64,000 nucleotides of DNA from assembly GCA_046154125.1 (NCBI GenBank), contig JBJXEJ010000034.1:1-64000 (forward strand). The letters run 5' to 3'. The position numbers and the translations under genes were made by a program. This document shows positions 20,835-30,172 of the stretch, piece after piece (position 1 is the first letter of the stretch; the number at the start of each line of letters is the position of its first letter). The DNA is from PBB1 sp046154125 (lineage in GTDB: Bacteria; Pseudomonadota; Gammaproteobacteria; Burkholderiales; Burkholderiaceae_C). The notes beneath the pieces are model-generated. The model had not been told where the DNA came from, ran no database searches, and was given only the letters and a program-made list of their open reading frames with translations.

Positions 20835-21611
20835 TCAGTGTGCGGTGTGAGCCGTGCCGAGGTAGGCCTCGACGACCTTCTCGCTGCGCTGCACTTCGGC
20901 CGGCGTGCCTTCGGCGATCTGCTTGCCGTAGTCGAGCACCGTGACGCGGTCGCACAGGCCCATCACCAGTTTCACGTCGTGCTCGATCAGCAGGATGGTG
21001 CGGTTGTCGCGGCGGATGCGGTCGATCAGCTCGCGCAGCACGATCTTCTCGGTCGAGTTCATGCCGGCCGCAGGCTCGTCGAGCGCGATCAGCTTCGGAT
21101 CGGTGGCAAGCGCCCGTGCGATCTCCAGGCGACGCTGGTCTCCATAGCTCAGTGTGCGCGCCTTGAACCCGGCGTACTTGCCGATGCCGACGTAGTCGAG
21201 CAGCTCCTGCGCGCGCTGCGCAATCGCCTCCTCTTCGGCCTTGAACGAGGCGGTGCGAAACACCGCCCCGAGCAATCCGGACTGCGTGCGCACATGGCGC
21301 CCGACCATCACGTTCTCGAGCGCGGTCATGTCGGCAAACAGCCGGATGTTCTGGAAAGTGCGCGCGATGCCCGCCTTCGCGACCTCGTGCACGGCGCTCG
21401 GCTGGTAGGGCTTCCCGCCCAGCTCGAAGGTGCCGGAGTCCGGGGTGTACAGCCCAGTGATGACGTTGAAGAACGTCGTCTTGCCGGCGCCGTTGGGGCC
21501 GATCAGGCCGTAGACCATGCCACGCTCGATCGTGATGTCGACGTCGGACAGCGCCTGCAGGCCGCCGAACCGCTTCGACACGGCGGCCACCTTCAACACC
21601 GCGTCAGTCAC
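20835..21611 (-). CDS. livG: Branched-chain amino acid ABC transporter ATPase LivG
   Basis: 258 residues from a GTG start. Walker A is GPNGAGKTTFFN, the signature LSYGDQRRLEIARAL has the Y-G-D-Q variant typical of LivG, and Walker B is LIALDEPAAGMN. The GTG overlaps the livM stop by eight bases (GTGACTGA), which implies translational coupling and gives the family's usual length; the longer ATG-initiated frame would run well inside livM. Confidence 0.9.
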   Translation of the reverse strand: MTDAVLKVAAVSKRFGGLQALSDVDITIERGMVYGLIGPNGAGKTTFFNVITGLYTPDSGTFELGGKPYQPSAVHEVAKAGIARTFQNIRLFADMTALENVMVGRHVRTQSGLLGAVFRTASFKAEEEAIAQRAQELLDYVGIGKYAGFKARTLSYGDQRRLEIARALATDPKLIALDEPAAGMNSTEKIVLRELIDRIRRDNRTILLIEHDVKLVMGLCDRVTVLDYGKQIAEGTPAEVQRSEKVVEAYLGTAHTAH

Positions 21612-22725
21612 GGTGCGCCTCGCCCTGCCCCGTGGATTTGGCCACGGCAGCACGACCGCGCTCGGGCGCGGGCCACAGTCCGCGTGGGCGCGCCAGCATG
21701 ATGCCGATCATCGCCAGCGCGATCAGCAGCTGGCGCAGGATCGACGCATCGAGCCGGCCGTCGGTCATCGACTGCAGCGGACCCGCGACGTAGCGCAGCA
21801 CCTCGGGCAGCGCGGCCAGCAGCAGCGCACCGACGACGACGCCGGGGATGTGGCCGATGCCGCCCAGCACCACCATCGCGACGATCATCACCGACTCCTG
21901 CAGCGAGAACGACTCGGGCGAGACGAATCCCTGGAAGGTCGCGAACAGCACGCCGGCCACGCCGCCGAAGGTGGCGCCCATGCCGAAGGCCAGCAGCTTC
22001 AGGTTGCGGGTGTTGATGCCCATCGCCCTGGCGGCGATCTCGTCTTCGCGGATGGCCATCCAGGCGCGGCCGATCCGGCTGCGCTCGAGCCGGTGGCATA
22101 TCACGATGGCGAGGACCACCAGCGCCAGGAACAGGTAGTAGTAGTTGGTCACCGACGGAATCTCGAATCCGGCCAGCTCCCATTTCTTGCCGAGGTCCCA
22201 TCCGAACAGCGACAGCGAGTCGATCTGCCCGATGCCTCGCGGCCCGTTGGTGATGTTGAGCGGCTGCTCCAGGTTGGCCAGGAACACGCGGACGATCTCT
22301 CCGAAGCCCAGCGTCACGATGGCGAGGTAGTCACCGCGCAGCTTCAGTGTCGGCGAGCCCAGCAGCAAGCCCGCCAGACCGGCCAGCGCCGCGCCCAGCG
22401 GCAGCACGACCCAGATCGGCAGGTGCAACCCGTCAGGGAACATCGCCGCGATCGCCGGGAAGGTTTCTGTGAGGTGCGGGCTGGCGAGCAGCGCGAACAT
22501 GTACGCGCCGACCGCATAGAAAGCGACGTAGCCCAGGTCGAGCAGGCCAGCGTAGCCCACCACGATGTTGAGTCCGAGCGCCAGCAACACATAGAGCAGT
22601 GCCGTGTCGACGATGCGCACCCAGGCGTTGCCGAACTGCTGCGCGATCAGCGGCAGGACCAGCAGGCCGATGGCGGCCAGCAGCATCATGCCGAGCCGGT
22701 TGCCGCGTGGGGAGGTCGAACTCAT
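21604..22725 (-). CDS. livM: Branched-chain amino acid ABC transporter permease LivM
   Basis: 373 residues with around ten hydrophobic segments. The conserved cytoplasmic loop contains GLNIVVGYAGLLDLGYVAFYAVGAY near the N-terminus and GRAWMAIREDEIAARAMGIN in the EAA-like loop that contacts the ATPases. LivM forms the inner-membrane channel with LivH. It sits 30 bases downstream of livH, and its last codons overlap livG. Confidence 0.9.
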   Translation of the reverse strand: MSSTSPRGNRLGMMLLAAIGLLVLPLIAQQFGNAWVRIVDTALLYVLLALGLNIVVGYAGLLDLGYVAFYAVGAYMFALLASPHLTETFPAIAAMFPDGLHLPIWVVLPLGAALAGLAGLLLGSPTLKLRGDYLAIVTLGFGEIVRVFLANLEQPLNITNGPRGIGQIDSLSLFGWDLGKKWELAGFEIPSVTNYYYLFLALVVLAIVICHRLERSRIGRAWMAIREDEIAARAMGINTRNLKLLAFGMGATFGGVAGVLFATFQGFVSPESFSLQESVMIVAMVVLGGIGHIPGVVVGALLLAALPEVLRYVAGPLQSMTDGRLDASILRQLLIALAMIGIMLARPRGLWPAPERGRAAVAKSTGQGEAHRD

Positions 22726-22755
22726 GCGCGGGTCCTCGGCCGGTCGCGATCAGCG

Positions 22756-23679
22756 TCAAGCACGATCGGCCACCCGCTCGCCGAGCAGTCCCTGCGGACG
22801 CAGCGTCAGCACCAGGATCAGCACGATGAAGGCAAAGATGTCCTGGTACTGACTGCCCAGCACGTCGTGGGTCAACGCGCCGATGTAGCCGGCACCCAGG
22901 GCCTCGATCAGTCCCAGCAGCACGCCACCGAGCATCGCGCCGGGCAGGTTGCCGATGCCGCCGAACACCGCCGCGGTGAACGCCTTCAGGCCCGGCAGAA
23001 AGCCCATGCTGTGCTGCACCGAGCCGTAGTTGGCTGCATACATCACGCCCGCAAGTGCGGCCAGCGCCGCGCCGATCACGAAGGTGGCCGAGATGACCAC
23101 GTCGGGCTTGACGCCCATCAGCGCGGCGACTCGCGGGTTCTCGGCGGTGGCGCGCATCGCGCGTCCGAGCCTGGTGCGGTTGACGAGGAACATCAACCCG
23201 GCGAGCGTGATCGAGGTGGTCAGCAGGATCAGGATCTGCGTGGTGTTGATGACCGCGCCGCCGATGTTGAACGGCTCGCTCGGCAGCAGGATCGGGAACG
23301 GCTTCGGGTTCGGCTTCCAGATGATCATCGCCAGCGTCTGCAGCAGCAGGCTCACGCCCATCGCGGTGATCAGCGGCGCCAGCCGCGGCGCGTTGCGCAG
23401 CGGCCGGTAGGCGATCTTCTCGATGGCGAAGTTGAGCACCGAGCACACCACGATCGCGGCGATCAGCGAGATCAGCAAGATCAGCCAGCCCGGCAGGCCG
23501 CTGTCGGCCAGCGCGGAGACCACCGTCCAGCTGGTCAGCGCTCCCACCATCAGCACCTCGCCGTGCGCGAAGTTGATCAGGTTGATGATGCCGTAGACCA
23601 TCGTGTAGCCGAGCGCCACCAGCGCGTACACGCTGCCGAGCACCAGGCCGTTGATGATCTGCTGGATGAAGGTGTCCAT
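22756..23679 (-). CDS. livH: Branched-chain amino acid ABC transporter permease LivH
   Basis: 307 residues. The opening QIINGLVLGSVYALVALGYTMVYGIINLINFAHGE is the LivH hallmark, and GRAMRATAENPRVAALMGV is its ATPase-contact loop. I place the start at the ATG giving MDTFIQQ, nine codons inside the longest frame, which matches the family N-terminus. It is the first gene of the liv string and follows rarA by 42 bases on the same strand, so it may be read from the rarA-side promoter. Confidence 0.9.
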   Translation of the reverse strand: MDTFIQQIINGLVLGSVYALVALGYTMVYGIINLINFAHGEVLMVGALTSWTVVSALADSGLPGWLILLISLIAAIVVCSVLNFAIEKIAYRPLRNAPRLAPLITAMGVSLLLQTLAMIIWKPNPKPFPILLPSEPFNIGGAVINTTQILILLTTSITLAGLMFLVNRTRLGRAMRATAENPRVAALMGVKPDVVISATFVIGAALAALAGVMYAANYGSVQHSMGFLPGLKAFTAAVFGGIGNLPGAMLGGVLLGLIEALGAGYIGALTHDVLGSQYQDIFAFIVLILVLTLRPQGLLGERVADRA

Positions 23680-23721
23680 CTCGGGTCGCGTTCTCGTCGG
23701 TGTCAAGTGCGCGGGAGGGCG

Positions 23722-25092
23722 CTACGACTTCTTCTTTGCTGCGTCGTTCAGCCGACGCAGCTCTTCGAGCTTTTCCCCTATGCGAATTTCGAGCCCGCGC
23801 GGCACCGGCTCGTAGAAGCGCGGCCCGTCGACGTCATCGGGCCAGTAGCGCTCGCCGGCCGCAAAGCCGCCTTCCTCGTCGTGCGCGTAGCGGTAGCCGC
23901 GGCCGTAATCGAGGTCCTTCATCAGCCGGGTCGGCGCATTGCGCAGCCGCAGCGGCACCGCACGGGTGCCGTCCTGCGCGATGAAGGCCTTCACACTCTT
24001 GTAGGCGCGGTAGACAGCGTTCGACTTGGGCGCCACCGCCAGGTAGACCACCGCCTGCGCCAGCGCCAGCTCGCCCTCGGGCGAACCGAGCCGCTCGTAG
24101 GTCTCGGCGGCGTCGAGAGTCATCCGCAGCGCGCGCGGATCGGCCAGGCCGATGTCCTCGCTCGCCATGCGAACGAGCCGTCGCGCCGCGTAGCGGGGAT
24201 CGACGCCGCCATCCAGCATGCGAACGAACCAGTACAACGACGCATCGGGGTCGCTGCCGCGCACCGACTTGTGCAGCGCGGAGATGGTGTCGTAGAACTG
24301 CTCGCCACCCTTGTCGTAGCGGCGCAGTTGCTCACCGAGCGAGCGTTCGAGTTGCGCCTCGTCGATTTCGATCAGCCCGGGCTGATCTTTCGCGGCATCG
24401 GCCGCCATGTCGATCAGGTTCTCGTAGGCGTTCAGCAGTCGCCGAGCATCGCCGTCGGCATAGGCAACCAGGCGGTCGCGCGCGGCATCGGACAACGGTG
24501 GCGCGGAAACCAGTTCGCGGGCTCGAGACAGCAGTTCGACCAGGTCGGCTGAATCCAGACTTTTCAGCACATGCACCGTGGCGCGCGACAGCAGCGCGGA
24601 GTTGACCTCGAACGACGGGTTCTCGGTGGTCGCGCCAATGAAGGTGAACAGCCCGGACTCGACGTGTGGCAAGAAGGCGTCCTGCTGCGCCTTGTTGAAC
24701 CTGTGCACCTCGTCGACGAAGACCACGGTGCGACGGCCCGCCGGCTGCAATGCCTGGGCGCGCTCGACCGCCTCGCGGATGTCCTTGACGCCACCGAGCA
24801 CCGCCGAGATCGCGATGAACTGCGCGTCAAAGGCATCGGTCATCAGCCGCGCCAGCGTGGTCTTGCCGACGCCGGGCGGGCCCCACAGGATCATCGAATG
24901 CAGGCGCCCTGAATCGAAGGCCGAGCGCAGCGGCTTGCCGGGGCCGAGCAGGTGCTTCTGACCGATCACCTCGGCCAGCGTGCGCGGGCGCAGCCGTTCG
25001 GCCAGGGGCTGTGCGGCGTCCGACGCATGAGCCACCGAAGCATGTGCCAACTCAGGCACCGTGTCTTCCAGCGGCAGGGGCAGCGACGTCAT
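23722..25092 (-). CDS. rarA: Replication-associated recombination protein A (AAA+ ATPase)
   Basis: 456 residues, RarA/MgsA family, related to eukaryotic WRNIP1. It acts at stalled replication forks. Walker A is WGPPGVGKTTLARL (about residues 70-83), Walker B is VFVDEVHRFNKAQQD, sensor 1 is IGATTENPSFEVN, and YADGDARRLLNAYE is sensor 2. The C-terminal tetramerisation region with ASEDIGLADPRAL is complete. It follows lolA by 36 bases and so probably ends an ftsK-lolA-rarA transcript, an arrangement common in proteobacteria. Confidence 0.93.
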   Translation of the reverse strand: MTSLPLPLEDTVPELAHASVAHASDAAQPLAERLRPRTLAEVIGQKHLLGPGKPLRSAFDSGRLHSMILWGPPGVGKTTLARLMTDAFDAQFIAISAVLGGVKDIREAVERAQALQPAGRRTVVFVDEVHRFNKAQQDAFLPHVESGLFTFIGATTENPSFEVNSALLSRATVHVLKSLDSADLVELLSRARELVSAPPLSDAARDRLVAYADGDARRLLNAYENLIDMAADAAKDQPGLIEIDEAQLERSLGEQLRRYDKGGEQFYDTISALHKSVRGSDPDASLYWFVRMLDGGVDPRYAARRLVRMASEDIGLADPRALRMTLDAAETYERLGSPEGELALAQAVVYLAVAPKSNAVYRAYKSVKAFIAQDGTRAVPLRLRNAPTRLMKDLDYGRGYRYAHDEEGGFAAGERYWPDDVDGPRFYEPVPRGLEIRIGEKLEELRRLNDAAKKKS

Positions 25093-25128
25093 GCACCGGA
25101 TTGTCGCAGTCGCTGCACACGCGCCCGG

Positions 25129-25761
25129 TCACTGCTCCAGAACGTCGGCGCCCTTGGGAACAGCGAACTTGAAGGTCTGCGGCGACAACTCGACATTGAG
25201 GGCGAACTGCGCGAAGGTCAGTCGCGAACGCTGCGCGAAGTTGTCGACGATCTCGACCGCCGCGAGTTGCTTGCCACGAAATCCGACGCGCATCGACTCG
25301 AAGGTGCCGTCCTTCGCCTTGGGCGTGGCCTGGGCCCAATCGAGCCCGTCTCTCGTCGCCAGCGCCACCAGATCGAAATCACGCACCAGATCGCCGCCAG
25401 CCAGCAGCGCCGCGGGCGTGGTGCCCAGCGCCTGCGAGAACTTGCGGACGCTGACCTGGTTGAGATCGGCGTCGTAGATCCAGACCTTCTGGCCGTCGGC
25501 GACGATCAGCTGTTCGAACGGCTTGGTGTAGGCAAAGCGGAAGCGATCGGGCCGGGCGAACTCGAAGCTGCCACTTGATGTCTTCGTCTTGGCGCCATCC
25601 GGCGAAGTGACTGTCTGCGTGAAACTCGCACGGCCAGTCCTGACTTCCTGCACGAAGGATTTCAGCGCATCGACCGCGTCGGCGCGGGCCGACAGCGGTG
25701 CGGCGGTGAGCAGCGCGAACGCCAGCCAAGCACCCGAATGGACCGCAACAGTCCGGGTCAT
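25129..25761 (-). CDS. lolA: Outer-membrane lipoprotein carrier protein LolA
   Basis: 210 residues. A signal peptide (about 1-27, ending SARADA) precedes a periplasmic beta-barrel-like domain. F-x-Q-x-V near residue 47, SGSFEFARPDRFRFAYTKPFEQLIVADG and VWIYDADLNQV are typical LolA segments. LolA shuttles lipoproteins from the LolCDE complex to the outer membrane. Its start codon overlaps the ftsK stop by four bases, so it is coupled to ftsK. Confidence 0.9.
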   Translation of the reverse strand: MTRTVAVHSGAWLAFALLTAAPLSARADAVDALKSFVQEVRTGRASFTQTVTSPDGAKTKTSSGSFEFARPDRFRFAYTKPFEQLIVADGQKVWIYDADLNQVSVRKFSQALGTTPAALLAGGDLVRDFDLVALATRDGLDWAQATPKAKDGTFESMRVGFRGKQLAAVEIVDNFAQRSRLTFAQFALNVELSPQTFKFAVPKGADVLEQ

Positions 25762-28157
25762 TCGCTGCGCGCCGGGACGATGATGTCGCGATTGCCGTTG
25801 GTGCCCATAGACGATACGAGCCCGGATTTCTCCATTTGTTCCAGCAGGCGCGCCGCGCGGTTGTAACCAATGCGCAGGTGGCGCTGCACCAGCGAGATCG
25901 ACGCGCGCTTGTGCTGCAGCACGATGGCCACCGCCGAGTCGTACATCGCGTCGCTCTCGTTGCCGGGGCCGCCTCCGTCGTTGACGGCGATCTCGCCCGA
26001 CTCACCGTCGAGCACGCCGCCTTCGAGGATGCCTTCGATGTAGTTCGGCTCGCCCTGGCTCTTCAGGTAAGCGACGACGCGATGCACCTCGTCGTCGCTG
26101 ACAAAGGCGCCATGCACCCGAATCGGCAGACCGGTGCCCGATGGCATGTAGAGCATGTCGCCCATGCCGAGCAGCGCTTCGGCGCCCTGCTGGTCGAGGA
26201 TGGTGCGGCTGTCGATCTTGCTGCTGACCTGGAAGCTCAGCCGCGTCGGGATGTTGGCCTTGATCAGGCCGGTGATCACATCGACGCTGGGGCGTTGCGT
26301 GGCCAGGATCAGGTGGATGCCGGCGGCACGGGCCTTCTGCGCGAGGCGGGCGATCAGTTCCTCGATCTTCTTGCCGACCACCATCATCAGGTCGGCCAAT
26401 TCGTCGATCACGATCACGACATGCGGCAGACGCTCCAGCGGCTCGGGCGCCTCCGGGGTCAGGCTGAACGGGTTGCCCATCGTCTCGCCACGCTCGGCTG
26501 CGTCGTCTATCTTCTTGTTGTAGCCCGCCAGGTTTCGCACGCCCAGCTTGCTCATCAGCTTGTAGCGGCGCTCCATCTCGCCGACACCCCAGTTCAGCGC
26601 ATTGGCCGCCTGCTTCATGTCGGTGACGACCGGGCAGAGCAGGTGCGGAATCCCTTCGTAGACGCTCATCTCGAGCATCTTCGGGTCGATCAGGATCAGC
26701 CGCACATCGCGCGCCTCGGCCTTGTAGAGCAGGCTCAGGATCATCGCGTTGATGCCCACCGACTTGCCGGCGCCGGTGGTGCCGGCAACCAGGCAGTGCG
26801 GCATCTTGGCCAGGTCGGCCACCACCGGCGCGCCGACGATGTCCTTGCCCAGGCCCATCGTCAGCATCGACGACGCGCTGTTGTAGACCTGCGAACCGAG
26901 GATCTCCGACAGGTGGATCGTCTGCCGGCGCGCGTTGGGCAGTTCCAGCGCCATCGTCGTCTTACCAGGGATGGTTTCGACGACGCGAATGCTGACCAGG
27001 CTCAGGCTGCGCGCCAGGTCCTTCGCCAGGTTGAGCACCTGCGCTCCCTTGACGCCGGTGGCCGGCTCGATCTCGTAGCGCGTGATCACCGGGCCCGGCG
27101 ACGCGGCCACGACGCGCACCTCGACACCGAAATCCTTCAGCTTCTTCTCGATCAGCCGCGAGGTCATCTCCAGCGTCTCGGGCGACACGGTCTCGGTGCG
27201 GCCCGGCGCGGCGTCGAGCAGGTCGACCTGCGGCAGCCTGGTGTCGGCCAGTTCGACGAACAACGGCTTCTGCCGTTCCTTGACGACGCGCTCGCTCTTC
27301 GGTACCTCGACCACCGGGGTCTCGATGACGATCGGCGCGTGATCCTCGTGCAGCAAGTGCTCGACCTCGACCACGTCCTCGCGTTCGCGCAGTGCCTGCT
27401 CGCCGAGTCGGATGTCCTCGGCCATTTCGATGCGCTCGACACGGCGATCGCGCCAGGCATCGAGCCGCTCGCCGATCGCGTCGGCCGCTTGCAGCCACGA
27501 GAAGCGGAAGGCCAGCGACGAGCCGACCACCATCGCGGCGATCCACAGCACGCCCGAACCGGCGAAGCCGAGCCACTTCATGCTCAGCGGCCCGAGCAGG
27601 TACCCCAGCACACCGCCGGCGTGGCCTCCAGGCAGCCGGAGTTCCCAGTGGTACATGCGCGTCCACTCCAGCGCAGTGCTCGCCGACAGCAGCAGCGCGA
27701 GTCCGAACCAGAACCCCCACATCGGCCAGACCGGCCGCTCTGGCAAGGGATTGGCAGCATCGGTGCCGGCGCCGCGGAGCAGGTCGGCGAGCGCAGCGAG
27801 CCAGCGATGCAGGGCAACGGCCATCAACCACCACACGGAAAAGCCGAACAGGAAGAACGACGCGTCGGAGAACCAGGCCCCGATCGCGCCGGCCTTGTTG
27901 CGAGCCAGTTCGCCGGCGCCAGATGTGGAGAAGGCGGCGTCCTGCGGACTGTGCGACGCAAGAGCGATCAGCATCAGCAACCAGGCAGCGCCGCCAATGA
28001 GCAGCCGAGCCTGACGCGGCCAGTTCGACGGGTGCGCCGGGGAGCCCGGGGCGTTTGCGCCGTTCCCGTGATCGCGGGAATCACCGGCCGCGGAGGTGCG
28101 GTGAGCGGCAGAGGAATCTGCCGCAGCAGAACGGAGCGATCCGAGCGGAAATGTCAT
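25758..28157 (-). CDS. ftsK: DNA translocase FtsK
   Basis: 799 residues. About four transmembrane helices lie within the first 240 residues, followed by a short linker and the motor domain. Walker A is VAGTTGAGKSVGINAM, Walker B is VVIVIDELADLMM, and LATQRPSVDVITGLIKANIPTR is a motor hallmark. The C-terminal gamma winged helix (about 735-795, SLVQRHLRIGYNRAARLLEQM) reads the KOPS polarity signals and activates XerCD at dif. FtsK coordinates chromosome segregation with division at the septum. The linker is short compared with E. coli, as usual outside enterics. It heads an ftsK-lolA-rarA run. Confidence 0.95.
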   Translation of the reverse strand: MTFPLGSLRSAAADSSAAHRTSAAGDSRDHGNGANAPGSPAHPSNWPRQARLLIGGAAWLLMLIALASHSPQDAAFSTSGAGELARNKAGAIGAWFSDASFFLFGFSVWWLMAVALHRWLAALADLLRGAGTDAANPLPERPVWPMWGFWFGLALLLSASTALEWTRMYHWELRLPGGHAGGVLGYLLGPLSMKWLGFAGSGVLWIAAMVVGSSLAFRFSWLQAADAIGERLDAWRDRRVERIEMAEDIRLGEQALREREDVVEVEHLLHEDHAPIVIETPVVEVPKSERVVKERQKPLFVELADTRLPQVDLLDAAPGRTETVSPETLEMTSRLIEKKLKDFGVEVRVVAASPGPVITRYEIEPATGVKGAQVLNLAKDLARSLSLVSIRVVETIPGKTTMALELPNARRQTIHLSEILGSQVYNSASSMLTMGLGKDIVGAPVVADLAKMPHCLVAGTTGAGKSVGINAMILSLLYKAEARDVRLILIDPKMLEMSVYEGIPHLLCPVVTDMKQAANALNWGVGEMERRYKLMSKLGVRNLAGYNKKIDDAAERGETMGNPFSLTPEAPEPLERLPHVVIVIDELADLMMVVGKKIEELIARLAQKARAAGIHLILATQRPSVDVITGLIKANIPTRLSFQVSSKIDSRTILDQQGAEALLGMGDMLYMPSGTGLPIRVHGAFVSDDEVHRVVAYLKSQGEPNYIEGILEGGVLDGESGEIAVNDGGGPGNESDAMYDSAVAIVLQHKRASISLVQRHLRIGYNRAARLLEQMEKSGLVSSMGTNGNRDIIVPARSE

Positions 28158-28215
28158 CCGCTCATTGTGGCGGAATGTGGCCGGCGACCGGGACGAACCC
28201 GGCCCGCAGCGCGAC

Positions 28216-28878
28216 TCAGGTCAGGCGCTCCTTCAGCACCACAGAACCGTTTTCCTGGGTCTCGATCATGCCGCGCTCCTCCAGATCCTTCATGACACGG
28301 CTGACCATCTCGCGGGACGCACCGACGACCTTGGCGAGGTCCTGGCGCGACACCTTGTTGCGGATGATCTTGGTGTCCCCGATGACTTCAGCCATGTCGA
28401 GCAGCGACCGCGCGACGCGTCCATACACATCGAGCAGCGCCAGCGATTCGATCTGCCGGTCGGCGCTGCGCAGACGCGCCACCAGGCCGCGCATGATCGC
28501 GTAGGACAGGCTGGAGTTCTCCGGCAGGCAGCGGGCGAACTCGGGGCGGCCGAGTATCAGCATGTCGGTCTGGATCTCGGCACGCACCGTGGCGGAATGC
28601 GGCTCGTTGTCGATGAGGCTCATCTCGCCGACGTAGTCGCCAGACTGCAGCACCGCGAGGATCACCTCCCGGCCGCGCGAGTCGGCTGTGAGCACGCGCG
28701 CCCGACCGGTCAGCAGGATGAACAGGGCATTCGACTTGCGACCGTGCTCGACGATGATTTCACCGCGGCGGTAGCGGCGCTTGACGACGCTGTCGGCGAT
28801 GCCCTGGGCCTGGTCATTGGTGAGCAGCGAAAAGATCGGCACGCGCCGGATCAGGTCGAGGTTCGAAAGCATCGCCAT
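28216..28878 (-). CDS. Crp/Fnr-family transcriptional regulator
   Basis: 220 residues. An N-terminal cyclic-nucleotide-binding-type domain (about 12-130, GEIIVEHGRKSNALFILLTGRARV and GDYVGEMSLIDNEPHSATV) is joined by a long helix to a C-terminal winged helix (about 150-215). The recognition helix lies in VSRQDLAKVVGASREMVSRVMKDLE, whose S-R-E-x-V-x-R matches Crp-type DNA contacts. There are no Fnr cluster cysteines at the N-terminus, so a Crp-like rather than oxygen-sensing type is favoured. The start is the ATG with AAGGAG 9 bases upstream; the longer frame runs into trxB. It is divergent from trxB and separate from ftsK. Confidence 0.85.
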   Translation of the reverse strand: MAMLSNLDLIRRVPIFSLLTNDQAQGIADSVVKRRYRRGEIIVEHGRKSNALFILLTGRARVLTADSRGREVILAVLQSGDYVGEMSLIDNEPHSATVRAEIQTDMLILGRPEFARCLPENSSLSYAIMRGLVARLRSADRQIESLALLDVYGRVARSLLDMAEVIGDTKIIRNKVSRQDLAKVVGASREMVSRVMKDLEERGMIETQENGSVVLKERLT

Positions 28879-28899
28879 CGTGGAGCTCCTTTTGTGGAC

Positions 28900-28917
28900 G
28901 TTATCGGCGTTATCGGC
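28900..28917. repeat. Tandem 9-bp repeat upstream of the Crp-like gene
   Basis: GTTATCGGC occurs twice head to tail, directly upstream of the ribosome binding site of the Crp/Fnr-type gene, in the gap shared with trxB. It could be part of an operator or a small duplication; there is no inverted symmetry. Confidence 0.35.
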
Positions 28918-29039
28918 AGGACGTGTGAGGAATTCACTGGACAAAGGAAATTTCTCTATTGTCGCCATTGCTTCAGCCGCCGCCCCAGCTGTAGTGGGCG
29001 TGTCAAACTGAAAGGGTTTTCTCCATTTTCCGCACCGCC

Positions 29040-29990
29040 ATGAGCACCACAAACACCCACGCACGCGTCCTGATCCTGGGGTCCGGCCCAGCCGGTTACT
29101 CGGCAGCGATCTACGCAGCCCGCGCCAACCTGAACCCGATGCTGATCACCGGCATCGCCCAGGGTGGTCAGTTGATGACGACCACCGATGTCGACAACTG
29201 GCCCGCCGACGTCGACGGGGTGATGGGGCCGGACCTGATGCAGCGCTTCCAGAAGCATGCCGAGCGCTTCAACACGCAGATCGTTTTCGACCACATCAAC
29301 CAGGTTGATTTTTCCGAGCGCCCGTTCAAGTTGCAAGGCGACTCCGGAAGCTACACCTGCGATGCGCTGATCATCGCCACCGGCGCTTCGGCCAAGTACC
29401 TGGGTCTGCCGTCGGAGCAGGCCTTCATGGGGCGGGGCGTCAGCGGTTGCGCGACCTGTGACGGTTTCTTCTATCGCGGCCAAGAAGTCTGCGTCGTCGG
29501 CGGGGGCAACACCGCGGTCGAGGAAGCGCTCTACCTGTCGAACATCGCAAACACGGTGAACCTGATTCATCGGCGCGACAAGTTCAAGGCCGAAGCCATC
29601 CTGGTCGACAAGCTGATGGACAAGGTGGCTGCCGGCAGGGTGAAGCTGCACCTGTGGAACACGCTCGACGAGGTGCTGGGCGACGCGTCGGGCGTCACGG
29701 GCGTGCGGATCCGCAACGCAAGGGACAACTCGACAAGCGATTTGGCGCTGCATGGTTGCTTCATCGCGATCGGCCACCAGCCCAACACCGAGATCTTCGC
29801 TGGCCAGTTGGAGATGAAGGACGGCTACATCATCACCAAGGGCGGACTCAACGGCATGGCGACGATGACCAGCGTGCCGGGCGTGTTTGCCGCCGGTGAC
29901 GTGCAGGACCACGTCTACCGCCAGGCCATCACCAGCGCAGGCACCGGTTGCATGGCCGCTCTGGACTCGCAACGCTTTCTCGAACAGTGA
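29040..29990 (+). CDS. trxB: Thioredoxin reductase
   Basis: 316 residues, the low-molecular-weight bacterial type (EC 1.8.1.9). The FAD site is LILGSGPAGYSAA (about 11-23), the redox-active pair is C137-A-T-C140, and the NADPH site is VVGGGNTAVEEAL (about 153-165). TSVPGVFAAGDVQDH is the C-terminal FAD motif. It passes electrons from NADPH to thioredoxin in the cytoplasm. It diverges from the Crp-type regulator, a pairing that may mean local control, though the regulator's site is not identified. Confidence 0.95.
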   Translation: MSTTNTHARVLILGSGPAGYSAAIYAARANLNPMLITGIAQGGQLMTTTDVDNWPADVDGVMGPDLMQRFQKHAERFNTQIVFDHINQVDFSERPFKLQGDSGSYTCDALIIATGASAKYLGLPSEQAFMGRGVSGCATCDGFFYRGQEVCVVGGGNTAVEEALYLSNIANTVNLIHRRDKFKAEAILVDKLMDKVAAGRVKLHLWNTLDEVLGDASGVTGVRIRNARDNSTSDLALHGCFIAIGHQPNTEIFAGQLEMKDGYIITKGGLNGMATMTSVPGVFAAGDVQDHVYRQAITSAGTGCMAALDSQRFLEQ

Positions 29991-30003
29991 TCGGTACGGC
30001 CTC

Positions 30004-30033
30004 CTGCCACACAAGCCGGAAGCCGGTTATACT
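30004..30033 (+). promoter_or_regulatory. Candidate sigma-70 promoter of rpmB-rpmG
   Basis: A -35-like CTGCCA at 30004-30009 and a -10 TATACT at 30028-30033 are spaced 18 bases. The -10 is followed by TGCGGGCTTC, a GC-rich discriminator as in stringently controlled ribosomal genes. A near-identical TATACTCGCGGGCT lies upstream of rpsT. Confidence 0.5.
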
Positions 30034-30172
30034 TGCGGGCTTCGCTGCGCTTGGAGCCTCTGTGATCTGAGGGTCGTCGTGCAGCGGTCACGCAGGCGCA
30101 AGCCTCAATGCAGCTCACGCCCATGGCGCTCTGCATCAGCGATCTCAAACACGAACCTATTGGAGCAGCGGC

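Noticed and set aside
21517..24552. 1011-codon plus-strand frame opposite the liv genes
   Set aside because: It is antisense to livG, livM, livH and the 3' end of rarA, all of which carry full family motifs; the composition is low-complexity His/Gln/Arg/Asp.
25836..28295. 819-codon plus-strand frame opposite ftsK
   Set aside because: Antisense shadow of ftsK, with no recognisable domain.
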